Below are positions 1-41,519 of a DNA stretch of 64,000 nt, piece after piece. A model generated the notes under the pieces. It was not told where the DNA came from. It saw only the letters and a list, made by a program, of their open reading frames with translations, and searched no databases. Position numbers and translations under genes: made by a program. The DNA comes from Anoplopoma fimbria (Eukaryota; Chordata; Actinopteri; Perciformes; Anoplopomatidae), in NCBI RefSeq assembly GCF_027596085.1, contig NC_072460.1, forward strand, positions 4,226,012 through 4,290,011, given 5' to 3'. Within the stretch, counting starts at the first letter, position 1, and every line of letters begins with the position of its first letter.

Positions 1-1683
1 AATAATGTAATAAAAAAATGAAGAAATTAAAGGCTGAGTGGGTGATTGGGTATAATGCCTACCCTGAGCTACAAACATGAACCACATGGGGCAACTGTGA
101 CTGCAACGATGGCACTCCAATGTTACGGTCGCCCCTGTGCTACTCCATCTGCTCCCACCACTCCCTTGGCGGGACAGATTTCGATTAGCCATGGTGAACA
201 GTACATAACGCTTAGATTTCACACATAACGTCCAGTAAAGGTCTTCTCCATCTGAGTACTAGAGGGAGTGCTTCCCCCAGAGAGCCCGCGTAAAGGTCCG
301 TCTTGTGTGGGACTGAGACTTAACTCGAGACCAACAGCTTCTACACCTTTCTCTGCCTGGTAAATGTCAGACAGACGGACAGATGAAAGGGGATGAAAGG
401 GCTTTCAAGGGCTCTGTGGAGATGCTCAGGCTGGCTAAAATCCCTGTTCCCCTTTGAATCACATTTACAGATACGGTGCTTTTTTCCGACGGATTTTTGT
501 GTGCAGGGTGCCTGATCTCTCATGCCAGCTATAGTTTAACTTTAGAGTTTTACGTTAGACAAAAGAAGTGCATAAAGAAAACCAAAAATGGGAAGAAAGA
601 CTGGTAACTACCCACCGTGTTAAAGGGATAGTTTAACTAAAGTAGATGGCGGGTCCCCAGTTTGGAGAAGCAGACGGGAATACCAATACGGGAGCTAAAC
701 AACGTCCTGAGGCAGCAGCAAAACATAATTTAGCCACCTCGATATCAGTTTAAGTGTGAACTATATTTAGAATATTTTCAGCCACCAGACTGCTTAGACA
801 AGGACTGTAATTTTACCTCTCAGAACACCAGAGTTGCTGGACTTTTTGTTGTTTTAAAGGGTTAGTTTGGCTTCACTAAAAATCGCACAATTACACAAAC
901 AAACGATCGAGGCAGAGGTAGACCACCAACTCATGTGATCTGCGAATGAATACTGATTTTGTCAAAAGGAGTCTTGTGCATTTAAAGAGAGTACAGGTAA
1001 CGGCCTCAGTTTCCCGTCAGAAACCTCTGTTGGAAAGGTTAAGCGGTAAAAATATTCAAAATATAGCTTACCGCAGTGTTTTACCACTGATTTTATATGA
1101 TGTAAGGTGACCTTGAGTGCCATGAAAGATGCCATTGAATAAAATGTATTATTATTATAATTATTATATACTTTAACTGACAATGATTTATTCAGGTGAG
1201 CCTTCTTTTAGGAGGCTAATATACGTATTGCTGCTGGCAATATGTGGCAAAAACCCCGCTTCAAATAATTCAAACAATCCCTTTAATGTCACTGTCACAC
1301 ATTTGCACTTGCGAGTGTTCGTTTTGTTTTTCCGCAGGTGTGTGTTGGACCAGACTGAGACAGCCGAGGCCATTTATGTTCCCATAATGAGAGTTACAAC
1401 ACAGACCAGTTATGTCCACCCACTTTCTGTCATAGTGCGGCGGCTGAGTGAACATGCACAAATCGTGTTGGCAAGTATAGTATTTTTTCGGTGCCTGCAT
1501 TTGTGTGTTTGTAAAAGAGTGTGTATGTTTGTTTGGGGCTGTTAATATATTTGTGTGTCGCAAAGTAAAGTTTGTCAAAGTGTACGGACATTGCAAATGT
1601 GTGTATGCATCTATAGTTTTGTGTGTACAGTATTTGCAACTTTGGGAATCTGTGAAAGCCTCTAATGAAGTCTTTGTAAGCGT

Positions 1684-1686
<3 letters not shown>
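1..1686. other. chchd6 intron 5 (part), no gene recognised
   Basis: Intronic sequence on the left edge. I looked on the minus strand for the chchd6 CHCH domain (paired CX9C) and for the linker exon following DAFYKEQL and found neither. Short open frames here have no recognisable content. Confidence 0.5.

Positions 1687-1769
<83 letters not shown>
1687..1769. repeat. (TG)n microsatellite, about 41 units
   Basis: An uninterrupted TG tract on the plus strand, which reads CA on the chchd6 strand and starts about 9 nt downstream of the exon 5 donor. CA-rich intronic tracts are known hnRNP L binding sites. Confidence 0.98.
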
Positions 1770-1773
<4 letters not shown>

Positions 1774-1778
1774 TGTAC

Positions 1779-30650
<28,872 letters not shown>

Positions 30651-30786
30651 GTCTGCTGGTTCACTCTGTGTGAATGAAGGAGGAAACATGAACCAGTGTC
30701 CTGCTGCCTCAATGACAAAATGTGTGACACAGATCAGATGGGAGATCCGGGGTTGCCAGGTTCTTCTCACATCATCCCCCTTCTAA
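30651..30786 (-). promoter_or_regulatory. chchd6 5' UTR / promoter-proximal region
   Basis: This stretch lies directly upstream of the chchd6 ATG and ends against the MITE tandem array that begins about 30787. No TATA box is obvious. The transcription start cannot be placed from sequence alone. Confidence 0.4.
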
Positions 30787-30901
30787 CGTATGTGTGTAAA
30801 ACTGGGAGCACATGTTTTTATATCAATGTATCAATAAGTAAAGTGAGCTTGAATTATTATTATTAGTAACATAATGTATCTGGTGCAATAAACAGACATA
30901 C

Positions 30902-31111
30902 AGTACCAGGCAAAAGTTTGGACACAATAGTTTTTATTTATTTATTTTTATTCTTATTTTTTTCTACATTGTAGATTAATATTGAAGACATCCAAACTAT
31001 GAAGGAACACATATGGAATTATGTGGTAAACAAACAAATGCTCAACAAACCAGAATATGTTTTATATTTTAGATGAATGATAAGGTGTGTCCAAACTTTT
31101 GACTGGTTCTG
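30902..31111 (+). mobile_element. Tc1/mariner-type MITE copy A
   Basis: The left TIR is CAGTACCAGGCAAAAGTTTG and the right end is CCAAACTTTTGACTGGTTCTG. Both internal shoulders of the TIRs are partly lost. Confidence 0.8.
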
Positions 31112-31217
31112 TATGTGTGTAAAACTGGGAGCATGTTTTTATATCAATGTATCAATAAGTAAAGTAACTTGAATTATTATTAGTAACAGAATGTATCTGG
31201 TGCAATAAACAGACATA

Positions 31218-31396
31218 CAGTACCAGTCAAAAGTTTGGACACACCTTCTCATTTAATGGTTTTTCTTTATTTTTTTAATTATTTTTTTTTACAAACAAAC
31301 AAACAAATGCTCAACAAACCAGAATATGTTTTATATTTTAGCTTCTTCAAAGTAGTTGAATGAGAAGGTGTGTCCACACGTTTGACTGGTACTGTA
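31218..31396 (+). mobile_element. Tc1/mariner-type MITE copy B
   Basis: The left TIR CAGTACCAGTCAAAAGTTTG is intact. The centre between the TTTATTTT run and ACAAACAAACAAACAAATGC is deleted, removing the TCTACATTGTAGATT block. Confidence 0.8.
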
Positions 31397-31459
31397 TGTG
31401 TGTAAAACTGGGAGCATGTTTTTATATCAATTGTATCAATTTGTATCAATAAGTAAAGT

Positions 31460-31655
31460 AGCTTTATTTATTTTTATTTTATTTTTCTACATTGCATATT
31501 AATATTGAAGACATCCAAACTATGAAGGAACACATGTGGAATTATGTGGTAAACAAACAAATGCTCAACAAACCAGAATATGTTTTATATTTTATATTCT
31601 TCAAAGTAGTTGAATGAGAAGGTGTGTCCAGACTTTTGACTGGTACTATATGTGT
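31460..31655 (+). mobile_element. Tc1/mariner-type MITE copy C (left TIR lost)
   Basis: Lacks the left TIR and part of the preceding flank. It keeps TCTACATTGCATATTAATAT to the right TIR ending GACTGGTACTA. Confidence 0.75.
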
Positions 31656-31740
31656 GTAAAACTGGGAGCATGTTTTTATATCAATGTATCAATAAGTAAA
31701 GTAACTTGAATTATTATTAGTAACAGAATGTATCTGTATA

Positions 31741-33194
31741 ACTGTACAGGTGCATTTAGGTTAAGTAGAAATGGTCGGATCAGCGTTAGATACTTATTTA
31801 CCGCCCAACCTGGCAACATTAATGTCAACTCGAGCCCTTTGAATTAATGAACTGTCAAGAGCCAATCACGTGGCCACATGAACCATAGTGTCAAACATAC
31901 AAATATGAACACACAGACATGATCAAAACTGTTTATTTGTTGCATGAACATAAGCATGTCTCATTTTCAGCCTAAATGTCAGCATCAATTTTTACTGTAT
32001 ATAAAGAAGACAAAAGGAAAACTTTCAATAAACAGACATATGGAGACATGATAAATGTAAGCATCTCAGATAAACGAATGAACAAAAAAAACACAAAGCA
32101 AATTCATTCATGGAACACCCGTATTGATCTATGTAATCCACATAATTCACTCAAATCATGAATAAAAAAACATGTTTTTGTAAACAAAGTATCTTGTGAT
32201 TTTTTTTTATCATAGCACGGCCCTTTAAAGAATGAATACCCAGTGGGTGATTTTTTTTATGTGTGGTAAGTAAAGGCGTGGGATTTAACAGATACAGGGG
32301 AAAAAAGCAAATTTCTGAGTAGGGGACTTATTTTCACGATACAATTACACATACATACAATTTTGGCAGAATTCTAAAAAAATATTTACATACAGATGTT
32401 AGAAATAAAGCAGAGGAGACAAAAGTATAATACTAATAATAATAATAATGCACTTTATTTAGAAAACACTTTGCATACAATAGATGTAGCTAAAAGTAAA
32501 TTATAATTAAAAAAATGCAACACATTTAAAACCAAGGCATATTGACAGTAAAAATTGACAATAAAAAGATAAAAATTGATAAAATATGTGTGAAAGCTAA
32601 AAAAAAAAAATACCTTAAGAATAATAAAAATTAAGCAATTATTAAAAATAATAATGCCAAATTCTAGGTTTTCAGAAGATGTTTTTATGTACCTGTGCCC
32701 ATAGTTGTATATATTTAAAAACCCAGAGCTTGTGAAGGATCACAGAACGACAAGAGTGTCTGCATTGTAGGCCGGTCCCAAACCATTGGGGGCTTTAAAA
32801 ATAAAAGCTCTTAATGTTTTGTTTTTTTACCTCATTTCAAAAAGGTAAGAACCTTTAAATCTTTTCTAAAAGCTAGTGGGATCCAATGTAGTGTAGATAA
32901 AACTGAGGCAATATGCTCTCTCTGCCTTGTTTTGGGTAAAATCAAGCAGCACAGTTTTAAATAAGTTTAATTTTTCTCAATTCTCTTTTTCAGAAGACCA
33001 GTTAAAGGAACACTACAATAGTTTTATCTTTTTTAAATAAAAGCCTGAATAAGTTTGTTCTGCATGTGTATAAAATAAGAAACGTCATACTTTCAAAATG
33101 TTTCTTATGTGCTAAAAAAGCTGTTTTGGTAACCTTTATGTAACATTTGACTCTGAATCTAGAGCAATGCTTAGGCTTGCTACTTGTGCTTCAA
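31741..33194. other. Intergenic, with a decayed LINE-like repeat
   Basis: Between chchd6 and the TRIM gene. The stretch 32445-33110 has phrases (GGGGGCTTTAAAAATAAAAG, GGATCCAATGTAGTG, AATATGCTCTCTCTGCCTTG) resembling a common teleost LINE-associated repeat, but it is too decayed to classify. The remainder shows nothing recognisable. Confidence 0.4.
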
Positions 33195-33903
33195 TTACAT
33201 CCCATTGTGCAGTGTGATCCAGGACTCCGGTGTGTTTGAATGTATACTGAACGCTGGATAAACCGGCTCCCTGAACACAGCCCTGAAGGTGTGGAGGTGT
33301 TCCCTGCGCCCTTTGGTGTTGTGGAACATCAAAGTCCCCCTCTCGTAGTCCAGCGCTATCTCAATCCTCAGCGGATGATGGGTCATTTCCCCCAGAGCCA
33401 CATTGCTGGAAGACTGGCACACTGTCAGCTTGCCGTTTTTCCATTGTAGCCGCCAGGAAATGGAGTTGTGACCCAAACGACTGTGGTCCCCACGGCGAGG
33501 GATGCTCTTGTAACACACGCCCAGAGACCACATGCTGTTGGCCCCCACCTCTACCACCCAAACATGCTCCCCGCTCGAGAACCCCTGGCTGCAAAGAACC
33601 TGGGGTGCGATGGTGAAACGCTCTGGGTGCTCCCCGTATGGCTGCTTGGTGGGGCTGTACTTGACTGTGCGCAGATCATTGGAGACCACCAGGCTCGGGT
33701 GGGCGGTGCTGAGGTTGAAGGTGAGGTCCAGGGGGTTCAGGAGTATGTGGAGGGAATCCAGGAGGCGGGTCATCTCTGAGCGGAAGTCCTGGGTCTTGAG
33801 GCCTGCCTGGAGACGCTTGGTGTTGAGCGGAGCCTTCGAGGGGATCACGGAGGGAATGGCGCCCGTGACAACTTCTCTCAGCTTACATTCAATCAGCATG
33901 AAC
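33195..33903 (-). CDS. TRIM gene coding exon 4 (PRY-SPRY, stop)
   Basis: Acceptor CTCTCCAG|GTTCATG. Codes for FMLIECKLREVV through the PRY-SPRY domain to ITLHNGM and TAA at 33195-33197. The SPRY domain is the usual substrate- or ligand-recognition part of TRIM proteins. Confidence 0.9.
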
Positions 33904-36900
33904 CTGGAGAGCAAAAGGGTTTCCTCAGTTGAGGATTGTTTCTGCCATCTGCTGTGATTTGGTTCTTGGTGACACATGTCTTTACTTATGTAGGCTGCAT
34001 GAATGCACAGTCAGACTAATGTGTGTAGATCTGCTTATCCTATACTTCACAAGTGCTAATAGCTCATAGTGGACATGTTCATTTGGTTTCATTTTTTTAA
34101 ATATTCTATATTACATTAACTCAGCTTTTAAAGTTGCTAATGCCAATGAAATACATCTTCATGGTACATGTGTGGACTAATCTCATTATGTTTGTTCTCA
34201 TCAATCAATATACATGGGACAATGTGAATAGAAAGATATTCATGCTGTGAAAAAATACTACTTTTTTTTCATATGTTGAGTTCCTATTTCTTTCACTGGA
34301 GTATGTTTTTTAAATTCATTAATATAAGTTGTTAAAGCAGTATATATGTCTGTTGTACCTGTGTATAAAAATGCACGTGTCCGTCTCGCTGAGGGCCTGC
34401 GCGGCACTTCGCTGGGCCTCCACTAGCTGCTGCTGTTGCTCTTCGAGTGCACCCAGTCCCAACTGCCAGCTTTTCCTGCGCATGTACCTCTCCTCCTCCA
34501 ATAGAACGGCAAGACGCTCCCTGTACCTGAACACAACATGACATGAAATTAAGGGTAATCATGGAGCTCTTGTTGTTAGAGGTTTTTATATTTATTCCTC
34601 CTAATACTACTAGCATTGATTGTATATTACTCCGGCCTTGATACATTTCCCAACAGTATGTGGATAAGGACCCAGGCCGGTTCCAGGCAGTTTTTGGGCT
34701 GAGTTTCCGTTAACGCTGCTGTTTCAGGGCTATGTGACCAGTGATGTGACTTTTAGAGAGTATTTAGGTGTGGAGTTAATCAATAGAGAATAAAAGGGAG
34801 AGGAATGGCACCCAAACTTACTGATAGATATTTAAAGACTGTCTAAGCTAAATAGCACAAGAAACCTAATTCTCCTTTACAATATTTCACCAAATTTTGA
34901 CTATCGAGTAGACAAAATCATTAAAATATGCAATAATCAAGATGAGTGTATATTATGGAATAGTGGCATTAGAATCTGGGTGGCTGCTGCTTTCTGAGGC
35001 CCTGATCACTGCGCAAAGCCTGCTGGGTTCCTTGGGATATTTAATAAAGAAATAAAAAAATACATATTTATTTTACAACTTTAAAATACTAAAAATATGA
35101 CGTAAACTATCTTCCATTCCAGTTTCAGAGATGTTCTCGAATAGTTACTTTAGTCAAAAAGTTTACCGACAGTCTAAAAAAAGGATGACAAACTGGATTC
35201 GTCTCATTAAACATGTGGCATGCGAGGTCCCCGTTGAACCTGCTCTTCAAGTCTTAAAGAAAGAACTGCTTCTGGTTATCTGATGCACATGTTTACTGTA
35301 AATCTTACCATGATTGACGTAACACACATTCTTACATTTACAGTAAAGGGAGGGTACTCGCAAAAACAAAACAAAAAAGAACAGTTCCATCACCATTTAA
35401 ATGTAAACAAGAGTTGACCAATTCTCTTCTAAAGTTCACATAGTACATTATCTTACTCATTTATCTTTGTTAATGCCATGTTAAAATAGCCTATATAACA
35501 ATTCCATAGAATGGGATATTATCCATATCATTCACCCTTAATGGGCAATATTTTGAAAAGCATCACACTTAGACAGAAAAAGCTGTTGGTTTTTCATTTT
35601 CTGGCTCTGACATTAAAAGGGATTGAGATTTGTGTTATTGTCCACAGATGAAGATAAAGGGGTGAAAGTTCCTGTTATACATTTACTGTCAATGAACCCT
35701 TAAAGCCACTGAAAAAAGCATATGGTATCAAATGGTTTCATAACTTTTTAAATAAGCATCTCTTAATAAAGTAGGACACATGTATCCTTTAATACACCTG
35801 CTTCAGGGCACCATGTGTGGCTTTTAAATGCAGCATCAATATCAGCACACATGCAGTCTATATATGCTACCTGTCCACTAGAGCAGCCATACTGTCCATG
35901 ACAGTGAAGGCCTTGTTGACCAGTTTGTCCCCTATAGCTTCAGAGGCTCCCTGCTCCTGTGCTGTCCTCTGAAGGAGACTCTCGGTCATCTGCAGCCTGC
36001 AAGAAACAACCTGCAAACACAGAGATTTTATGTGTTTAACAATTGTACTTTTCTTGTAACGGTTTGTTAAAAAGGCAAGGGCAAAACACAATTCCATCTT
36101 GCAAGTTAAATGGGATGGAAGAGGCCTCGAGTAGAGTCATATTCGTAAAGTCCCTGTCAAGTCAGTCACCTGGAACAGAGAACTCCCTTTCATCCTGTCA
36201 GAAGTCATCACCTTGTTATCAAGGTATAAGTCAGACCATTTTTTGCATTCTCGTCATTCAACGGTTACAAAGCACATTGGCACTGAGCCAGATAGCTGTC
36301 AGCCACTTTATTCAAACCTCAAAGTCACATTTTCATTTAATTGTTTTTGCAAGGGGCACTGTTCAACAATCTGCACTCTTAAAGGTGTTCTGTTTGATAG
36401 CAAATTATTTTTTCAGTTCCGTAAAAGTCTGCATACATTTTCTGTAAAGAACAAAATAATTGAATGCCCCTTAAAGGGAATACAGGAGTCTCCTTGAAAA
36501 ACTATAGTTGGATTTAAACAAAAGCAAACAATAAACAATAAGATTAATTTATTAATAGGAATGTTATTTGTCATGTTTGTCAAATTATGTGCTTGCATGT
36601 TGATTAATGGTTTGCATGTTCACCTGACCTGAAAAAACTTTTACTTTATCACCAATTCACAATATTGTAGACGTTAGGAAAACTCATGCTACAATATGCT
36701 AAAACCAACAGCTTTTTTTTAGTCATAAAAATGTCTGTGTAAAATAGTCTGGAAATGCAAATGAAACAACATAACTACCTTGCTGCGGTTCTCCAAGGCT
36801 CGTCTCATCTCCTCTTCTGCTGCGCCAAAGGTGAGGACATCGTGGTTCTGGTGACGGCCCTCTATGAAGCACGTGTCGCACATCAAGCTCATGTCGCTGG

Positions 36901-37393
36901 AACAAAAGTACTCGAGGGGACGCCGGTGGGTGGCGCAGCTGGTCGTCCCCAGCTTCAGGGGGTCCACCACAGTGTGCGCCCTCAGCCACTCCTTCTCCTG
37001 GTGTCTTTGGAGGTGCCCGGAGCACAGAGACACCTGACACCTCAGGCAGGTCTTCACAGCCGGCGATTCTTTGTCGATGCAGTGGTCGCAGAGGACCTCC
37101 GCCCTCAGGGGCTCGTTCTCAGGCTGCCATTCCCGATGCGGCGCGGTGGCTTGGTAACCCTCGATGATGCTGCAGAGCTTGAAGTTTTTCTTCAGGGAGT
37201 CCACACCCTGATACTCCTCGCGGCACTCTGGGCAACGTGGAAGTGTTTTGTCCATCTTGTCGACGGTCTTGCAGATGCAGGCTAGACAGTAGTTGTGGCC
37301 ACAGGGGAGAACCACCGGATCAGAGAAGAGCTGGAGGCAGATGGGGCAGCTCAGCTCTTGGGCTAGGAGCTCCTCCGGCTTGGACAAAGACAT
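33195..37393 (-). CDS. TRIM-family E3 ubiquitin ligase (RING-B-box-coiled coil-PRY/SPRY), 543 aa
   Basis: Probable RING-type E3 ubiquitin ligase of the class IV TRIM group. Four coding exons splice in phase: 36779-37393, 35871-36010, 34359-34526, 33195-33903. The RING (residues 16-57) has CPIC, PCGHNYC and CPEC zinc ligands. B-box 1 (about 102-140, CDHC...CLRC...C..H) and B-box 2 (about 153-184, CATH...CDTC...H..H) follow, then a coiled coil (about 190-330) and PRY-SPRY (about 365-543) with the PRY-like LNPLDLTFNLSTAHP and SPRY core GEHVWVVEV and WSLGVCYK. The ATG at 37391-37393 directly precedes SLSKPEELL. No domain is missing and no frame is broken. Teleosts have many such TRIMs, several antiviral; I cannot name this member. 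Substrate unknown. Confidence 0.88.
34359..34526 (-). CDS. TRIM gene coding exon 3 (coiled coil)
   Basis: 168 bp between acceptor TGTTCAG|GTACAG and donor CACAG|GTACAA. Codes for YRERLAVLLEEERYMRRKSW, then a Glu/Gln-rich helix ending ALSETDTCIFIH. Phases match both neighbours. Confidence 0.85.
34527..35870 (-). other. TRIM gene intron 2
   Basis: AT-rich intron of about 1.3 kb with no recognised element. TRIM intron 3 (33904-34358) and intron 1 (36011-36778) are likewise plain. Confidence 0.7.
35871..36010 (-). CDS. TRIM gene coding exon 2 (coiled coil)
   Basis: 140 bp between acceptor TTTGCAG|GTTGTT and donor GACAG|GTAGCA. Codes for VVSCRLQMTESLLQRTAQEQ and on to MDSMAALVD. A second in-frame acceptor (TTGCAG|GCTGCAG) fifteen bases further in could give a five-residue-shorter form. 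Confidence 0.82.
36779..37393 (-). CDS. TRIM gene coding exon 1 (RING and B-boxes)
   Basis: 205 codons, from MSLSKPEELLAQELSCPICL to ALENRSK, with donor AAG|GTAGTT in phase 0. It holds the whole RING and both B-boxes, the catalytic and scaffold part of the ligase. Confidence 0.9.
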
Positions 37394-39067
37394 CACGGGA
37401 GGCGATGATGTTGGTTGCTTCTTATGTGGCTTGCCGATTATTTCTCTCTGGTTCGCGTTGTCAAAACCTCCAACAGGTCTTACCTCGTCTCGACCTTTAG
37501 TCCCTCGTCTTTTGCTTTTACACTGTCACCTCTATCCCTGGCAGGTGAGGCTACAGGTGAGTCTACAATGACAACAGGTACTACAGGCGGTATCCAAAAC
37601 AAACAAGGAAGTCAGCTGCTGTTAACAAATTATCAGAACGGTAGGAGGCGTCTCTACAAATGTGTGCAGGACAGCATTCCTTTCCAAAAGCCCCTGTCCT
37701 CCACCACAGGGGTTGCTGTTGATGGTTAAAACATGACACATGACAACAGCCATGTGCCGTCAGAGCTTATTTTGGAAACTAGAAAGCAAGTTATGCAGCA
37801 GGAGTCATCTTTACTGGAGTAAAAATTCCCAATACCCAACCCATAAGGGTGTCTAAAAAAATGCAAATATAAAATGCATGATCGATTTGGTCCATTGTGT
37901 GCACGTCAAGTAGGCTGTGTGTGGTTCTGCATGTGCTCGGATGCACACTGAATGGAGGAGCCTGGTGTGGCACACACAGTGAGATCACACATGCCCAACG
38001 TCTCCTGTTGACTGTAAGCAACGCGGGGAGGAAGGCCCATCGCTTCCTTCAGTGTCGTTAAAATACTTTTCAGTTGAGGCAACAAGGGCATCTGACAACA
38101 AAAAGTCAAGTGGAAAAAAAGAATCTGAAAGCATTTCAGTGTTTTCTATAATTAGACACCCAGCTGTTTGAAAGTGGTGGCTCCGGCTGTTTCCAAAATA
38201 ACTTATAACAGCAGGTATCGTATCTTTGGTCCTTGTTTGACAAAAACGCAACACAAAAGACCTCAGGAGTCTATTGAAGGAGTCTATTCAATCTTCTTGT
38301 TTGTCAGCACATCTGTAAGTAAAGTTATAAGCAGACACTGGTGTGAGACTTTGACGCAGGGACTGCAGAGAGAACATCTGGTGGACACAGAGGCTTGCTT
38401 TTTAAATCATTTCTGAAGCTTGAAAAACAAATTTGAAAATGCAATTTCAGAATGTAAACAAAAGGATCATGTAGATAAACATTTAGCAAAAGATGCTAAT
38501 AGTAGTGCAAATATGTTACTACTCACTACTACTACTCACTACTACTCACTTGTGAGGCATCAGGTGTCATCTATGGCTCCACCTTGTGTACTTAAAGGGG
38601 TAGTTCAACCACTGAAGGGTTTATACACCACACATTGACCTCCTGAACTAAAGTCCTGTATTTGTTTAAGTAACTCATAAATTATCTGAGGAGACAGGTT
38701 GATACTTATTTTTTTTCATTTGTTAAGTATATTTCCCGATAATTTAGGTATTTCTGTTTGTTTCAAACACATGGGCATGAGTTGTAAATAAAGGCCTTTA
38801 TTAATGGCCAAATGGAAATTTGCTTCATGTCATATGTCTGCGACAGAAGGAAGAACCTGTTGTTAAAATAAGGAAGTGCTCCAAACATTCTTAATAATGC
38901 CTGAGTAAAATACCGATGAAACAAGTTGATGTATCTCTGGCTAAAATGATAGCATTTACTGTGTAAATGCAAGAAGTTTGCCAAAGGAAACAATTCAGTT
39001 ACATTCATCCCCACTTATAAATCACATCACTAAGAAGTAAAGGTGTGATTCTGATCCCATTTTCCAG
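37394..39067. other. Intergenic, no gene recognised
   Basis: Includes the TRIM upstream region. A minus-strand open stretch near 38000-38107 has no recognisable homology. A short ACTACTCACT-type run lies at 38519-38550. Confidence 0.45.
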
Positions 39068-39725
<658 letters not shown>

Positions 39726-39917
39726 TTGTATTATTACATATTTATTTCAAATATGTGTATGCTGTATGTGGTTTGCTATTGTACACATGCATAATAGGTC
39801 GAACTCCTTCCAGGGTTGGACAAACCTTTTTCATCCAACAAAGTAAAAATCTGCCACCGTTTTCACAGAAGTAAAGTTATTGTCAATGTAGGGATTTCAT
39901 CGGAGTATAGTGTAGAT

Positions 39918-40266
39918 CAGTGGTTCTCAACCTTTTTTCAGTGATGTACCCCCTGTGAAATATTTTTTCAGCCAAGTACCCCCTAACCAGCGCAAAGAAT
40001 TTTTGGTTGAAAAAAAGATGGAATACACAGCGCTGTGCCATCAGTGTCTGATTTATTAAACTATCAACACTGAAGATTGCATTGTGGCATTGAATTCAGT
40101 TCATGAACTTACACTTATATTTTATTGAATATTTATTAAATAACTATTTTGAAAGGATTTTTGAATGGATGCTAATTTTAAATATATTCTTTAAAAATCT
40201 CAAGTACCCCCTAGAGTGCCTTCACGTACCCCCAGGGGTACACGTACCCCCATTTGAGAACCACTG
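39918..40266. mobile_element. hAT-type MITE
   Basis: The termini CAGTGGTTCTCAACCTTTTT and TTTGAGAACCACTG are inverted repeats typical of hAT elements. The flanks GTGTAGAT (left) and GTGTATAG (right) look like a decayed 8-bp target duplication (6/8). The subterminal words GTACCCCCT occur near both ends. No transposase. Confidence 0.85.
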
Positions 40267-41100
40267 GTGTATAGCATCAACTGGGTTATTGGTATATAAG
40301 GTAAATTGATATTATATTTATAACAAATAATGTATTATGTTAAAACAAATCGGAAGACGAGATCTAACCTATGAGTGTGAACATGTATACAGTGGACTAA
40401 ATAGTCTGAAGAATTATATTACATTGAAAGTTTATGGCTTGGTCATACACAACACACAACAAGAATTTAAAGTCAAGTGAAATCTATTTATTTATATGGT
40501 CAAAAATAAAAACATTTTTTCACAGCACACATCAATCTCCGTAAGACATACACCACCATTTATCCTTAGATAATCAGTTTGGAGGAGGAAAAAACTGCCC
40601 AAAAAACCCTTTAACAGGAAAAAAAGGGAGAAACCTCAATGACATCGACAGAGGAGGGATCCCTCTTCCAGGAGTGGTAGATATGCAGTATAGTGCAGAC
40701 AGAAGGAACAGAAGTTAGAATTATTGTATGGAGAAACACAATGACAGTAATAAGTAAGTACACAACTTGTTTTGTTATGTGAATTTGAAGAGTAGCTAGA
40801 TATGGCTGCTGTATACTATACTGAAAAAGAGCTGGCAGGGCCTTGGTCACTAAACCTCCACTGTACCAAAGAGACCTGAAAAGAAGGCAGACTACACACA
40901 CAAGAGTCAAAACTGAAAGGGACAAGAATTAGGAGAGGATCAAGCAGTTGCAGACAACACACAACCACAACTGGCTTTGTCTCCAGGAGTGAAAACGTTG
41001 ATCAGCAACATCTGGACGAAGAACAGTGAGGAACCAATGATGCCTGGATTTACATAGTACAGATTTTTAAGTTATTTCGCAACTTTTAAATTTGTTTTCA
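40267..41100. other. Intergenic, with an inverted LINE 3'-UTR-like repeat
   Basis: About 40482-40712 on the minus strand carries GGAAGAGGGATCCCTCCTCT, GGTTTCTCCC and CTGTTAAAGGG, the same family as 29064-29255. No gene was seen in the rest. Confidence 0.5.
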
Positions 41101-41519
41101 ATGGATGGTTTAGAATTATTTTAATCTATATTTTAAAGCTTTTTTATTTACAGTTTCTCAAAAAGTTGAATGAGGTTTTTTTGTTTGTTTTTTTAAATTT
41201 TTACATTTAATATTTTTTGAGTTTCTAGTTTTCCAGTTTTTTTTAAGCTTTTCCAATTTTTGTTCAAGTTTTTAAAGTGTTGATGCATTTTGGATGTTTA
41301 AATGTTTTGATGCTTGGTTTCGTATATTGTGGATTCTCAAAATGAGATTTTCTTTTAAAGGTTTTCAAACAATTATTACATTTTTCAAACAGTCAAACAA
41401 TTTGGGATTTAAGCATGTTCAAATGCATGGTTTTAAGTCTTTGTGTTGTTTAACATTTTTCTATTTTTCATGTTTAAGGTTTTTTGAGTTTGTTATTTTA
41501 AGGTTTTTTGAGTATCCAT
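41100..41519 (+). repeat. Degenerate left edge of the satellite
   Basis: T-rich sequence with decayed monomer words (GTTTTCAAACAATTATTAC, CAAATGCATGGTTTTAAG, TTGTTTAACATTTTTCTA). It is not alignable as full units by eye. Confidence 0.6.

Larger units (their letters stand above)
30787..31740 (+). repeat. Tandem array: about three units of MITE plus 110-bp flank
   Basis: Each unit has a flank (TGTGTGTAAAACTGGGAGCA ... AATAAACAGACATACAGTA) followed by a Tc1-type MITE of 180-210 bp. Units start near 30787, 31110 and 31395, with a final partial flank from about 31655. MITE interiors have different deletions, so the units diverged after duplication. The array abuts the chchd6 5' end. Confidence 0.85.

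Noticed and set aside
33240..33957. Plus-strand open frames of up to 141 aa opposite the TRIM SPRY exon
   Set aside because: Antisense shadows of a clearly coding exon.
36755..37285. 176-aa plus-strand open frame opposite TRIM exon 1
   Set aside because: Antisense shadow of the RING/B-box coding exon.
38000..38107. Minus-strand open stretch after a plausible acceptor upstream of the TRIM gene
   Set aside because: No recognisable homology and no partner exon in compatible phase.
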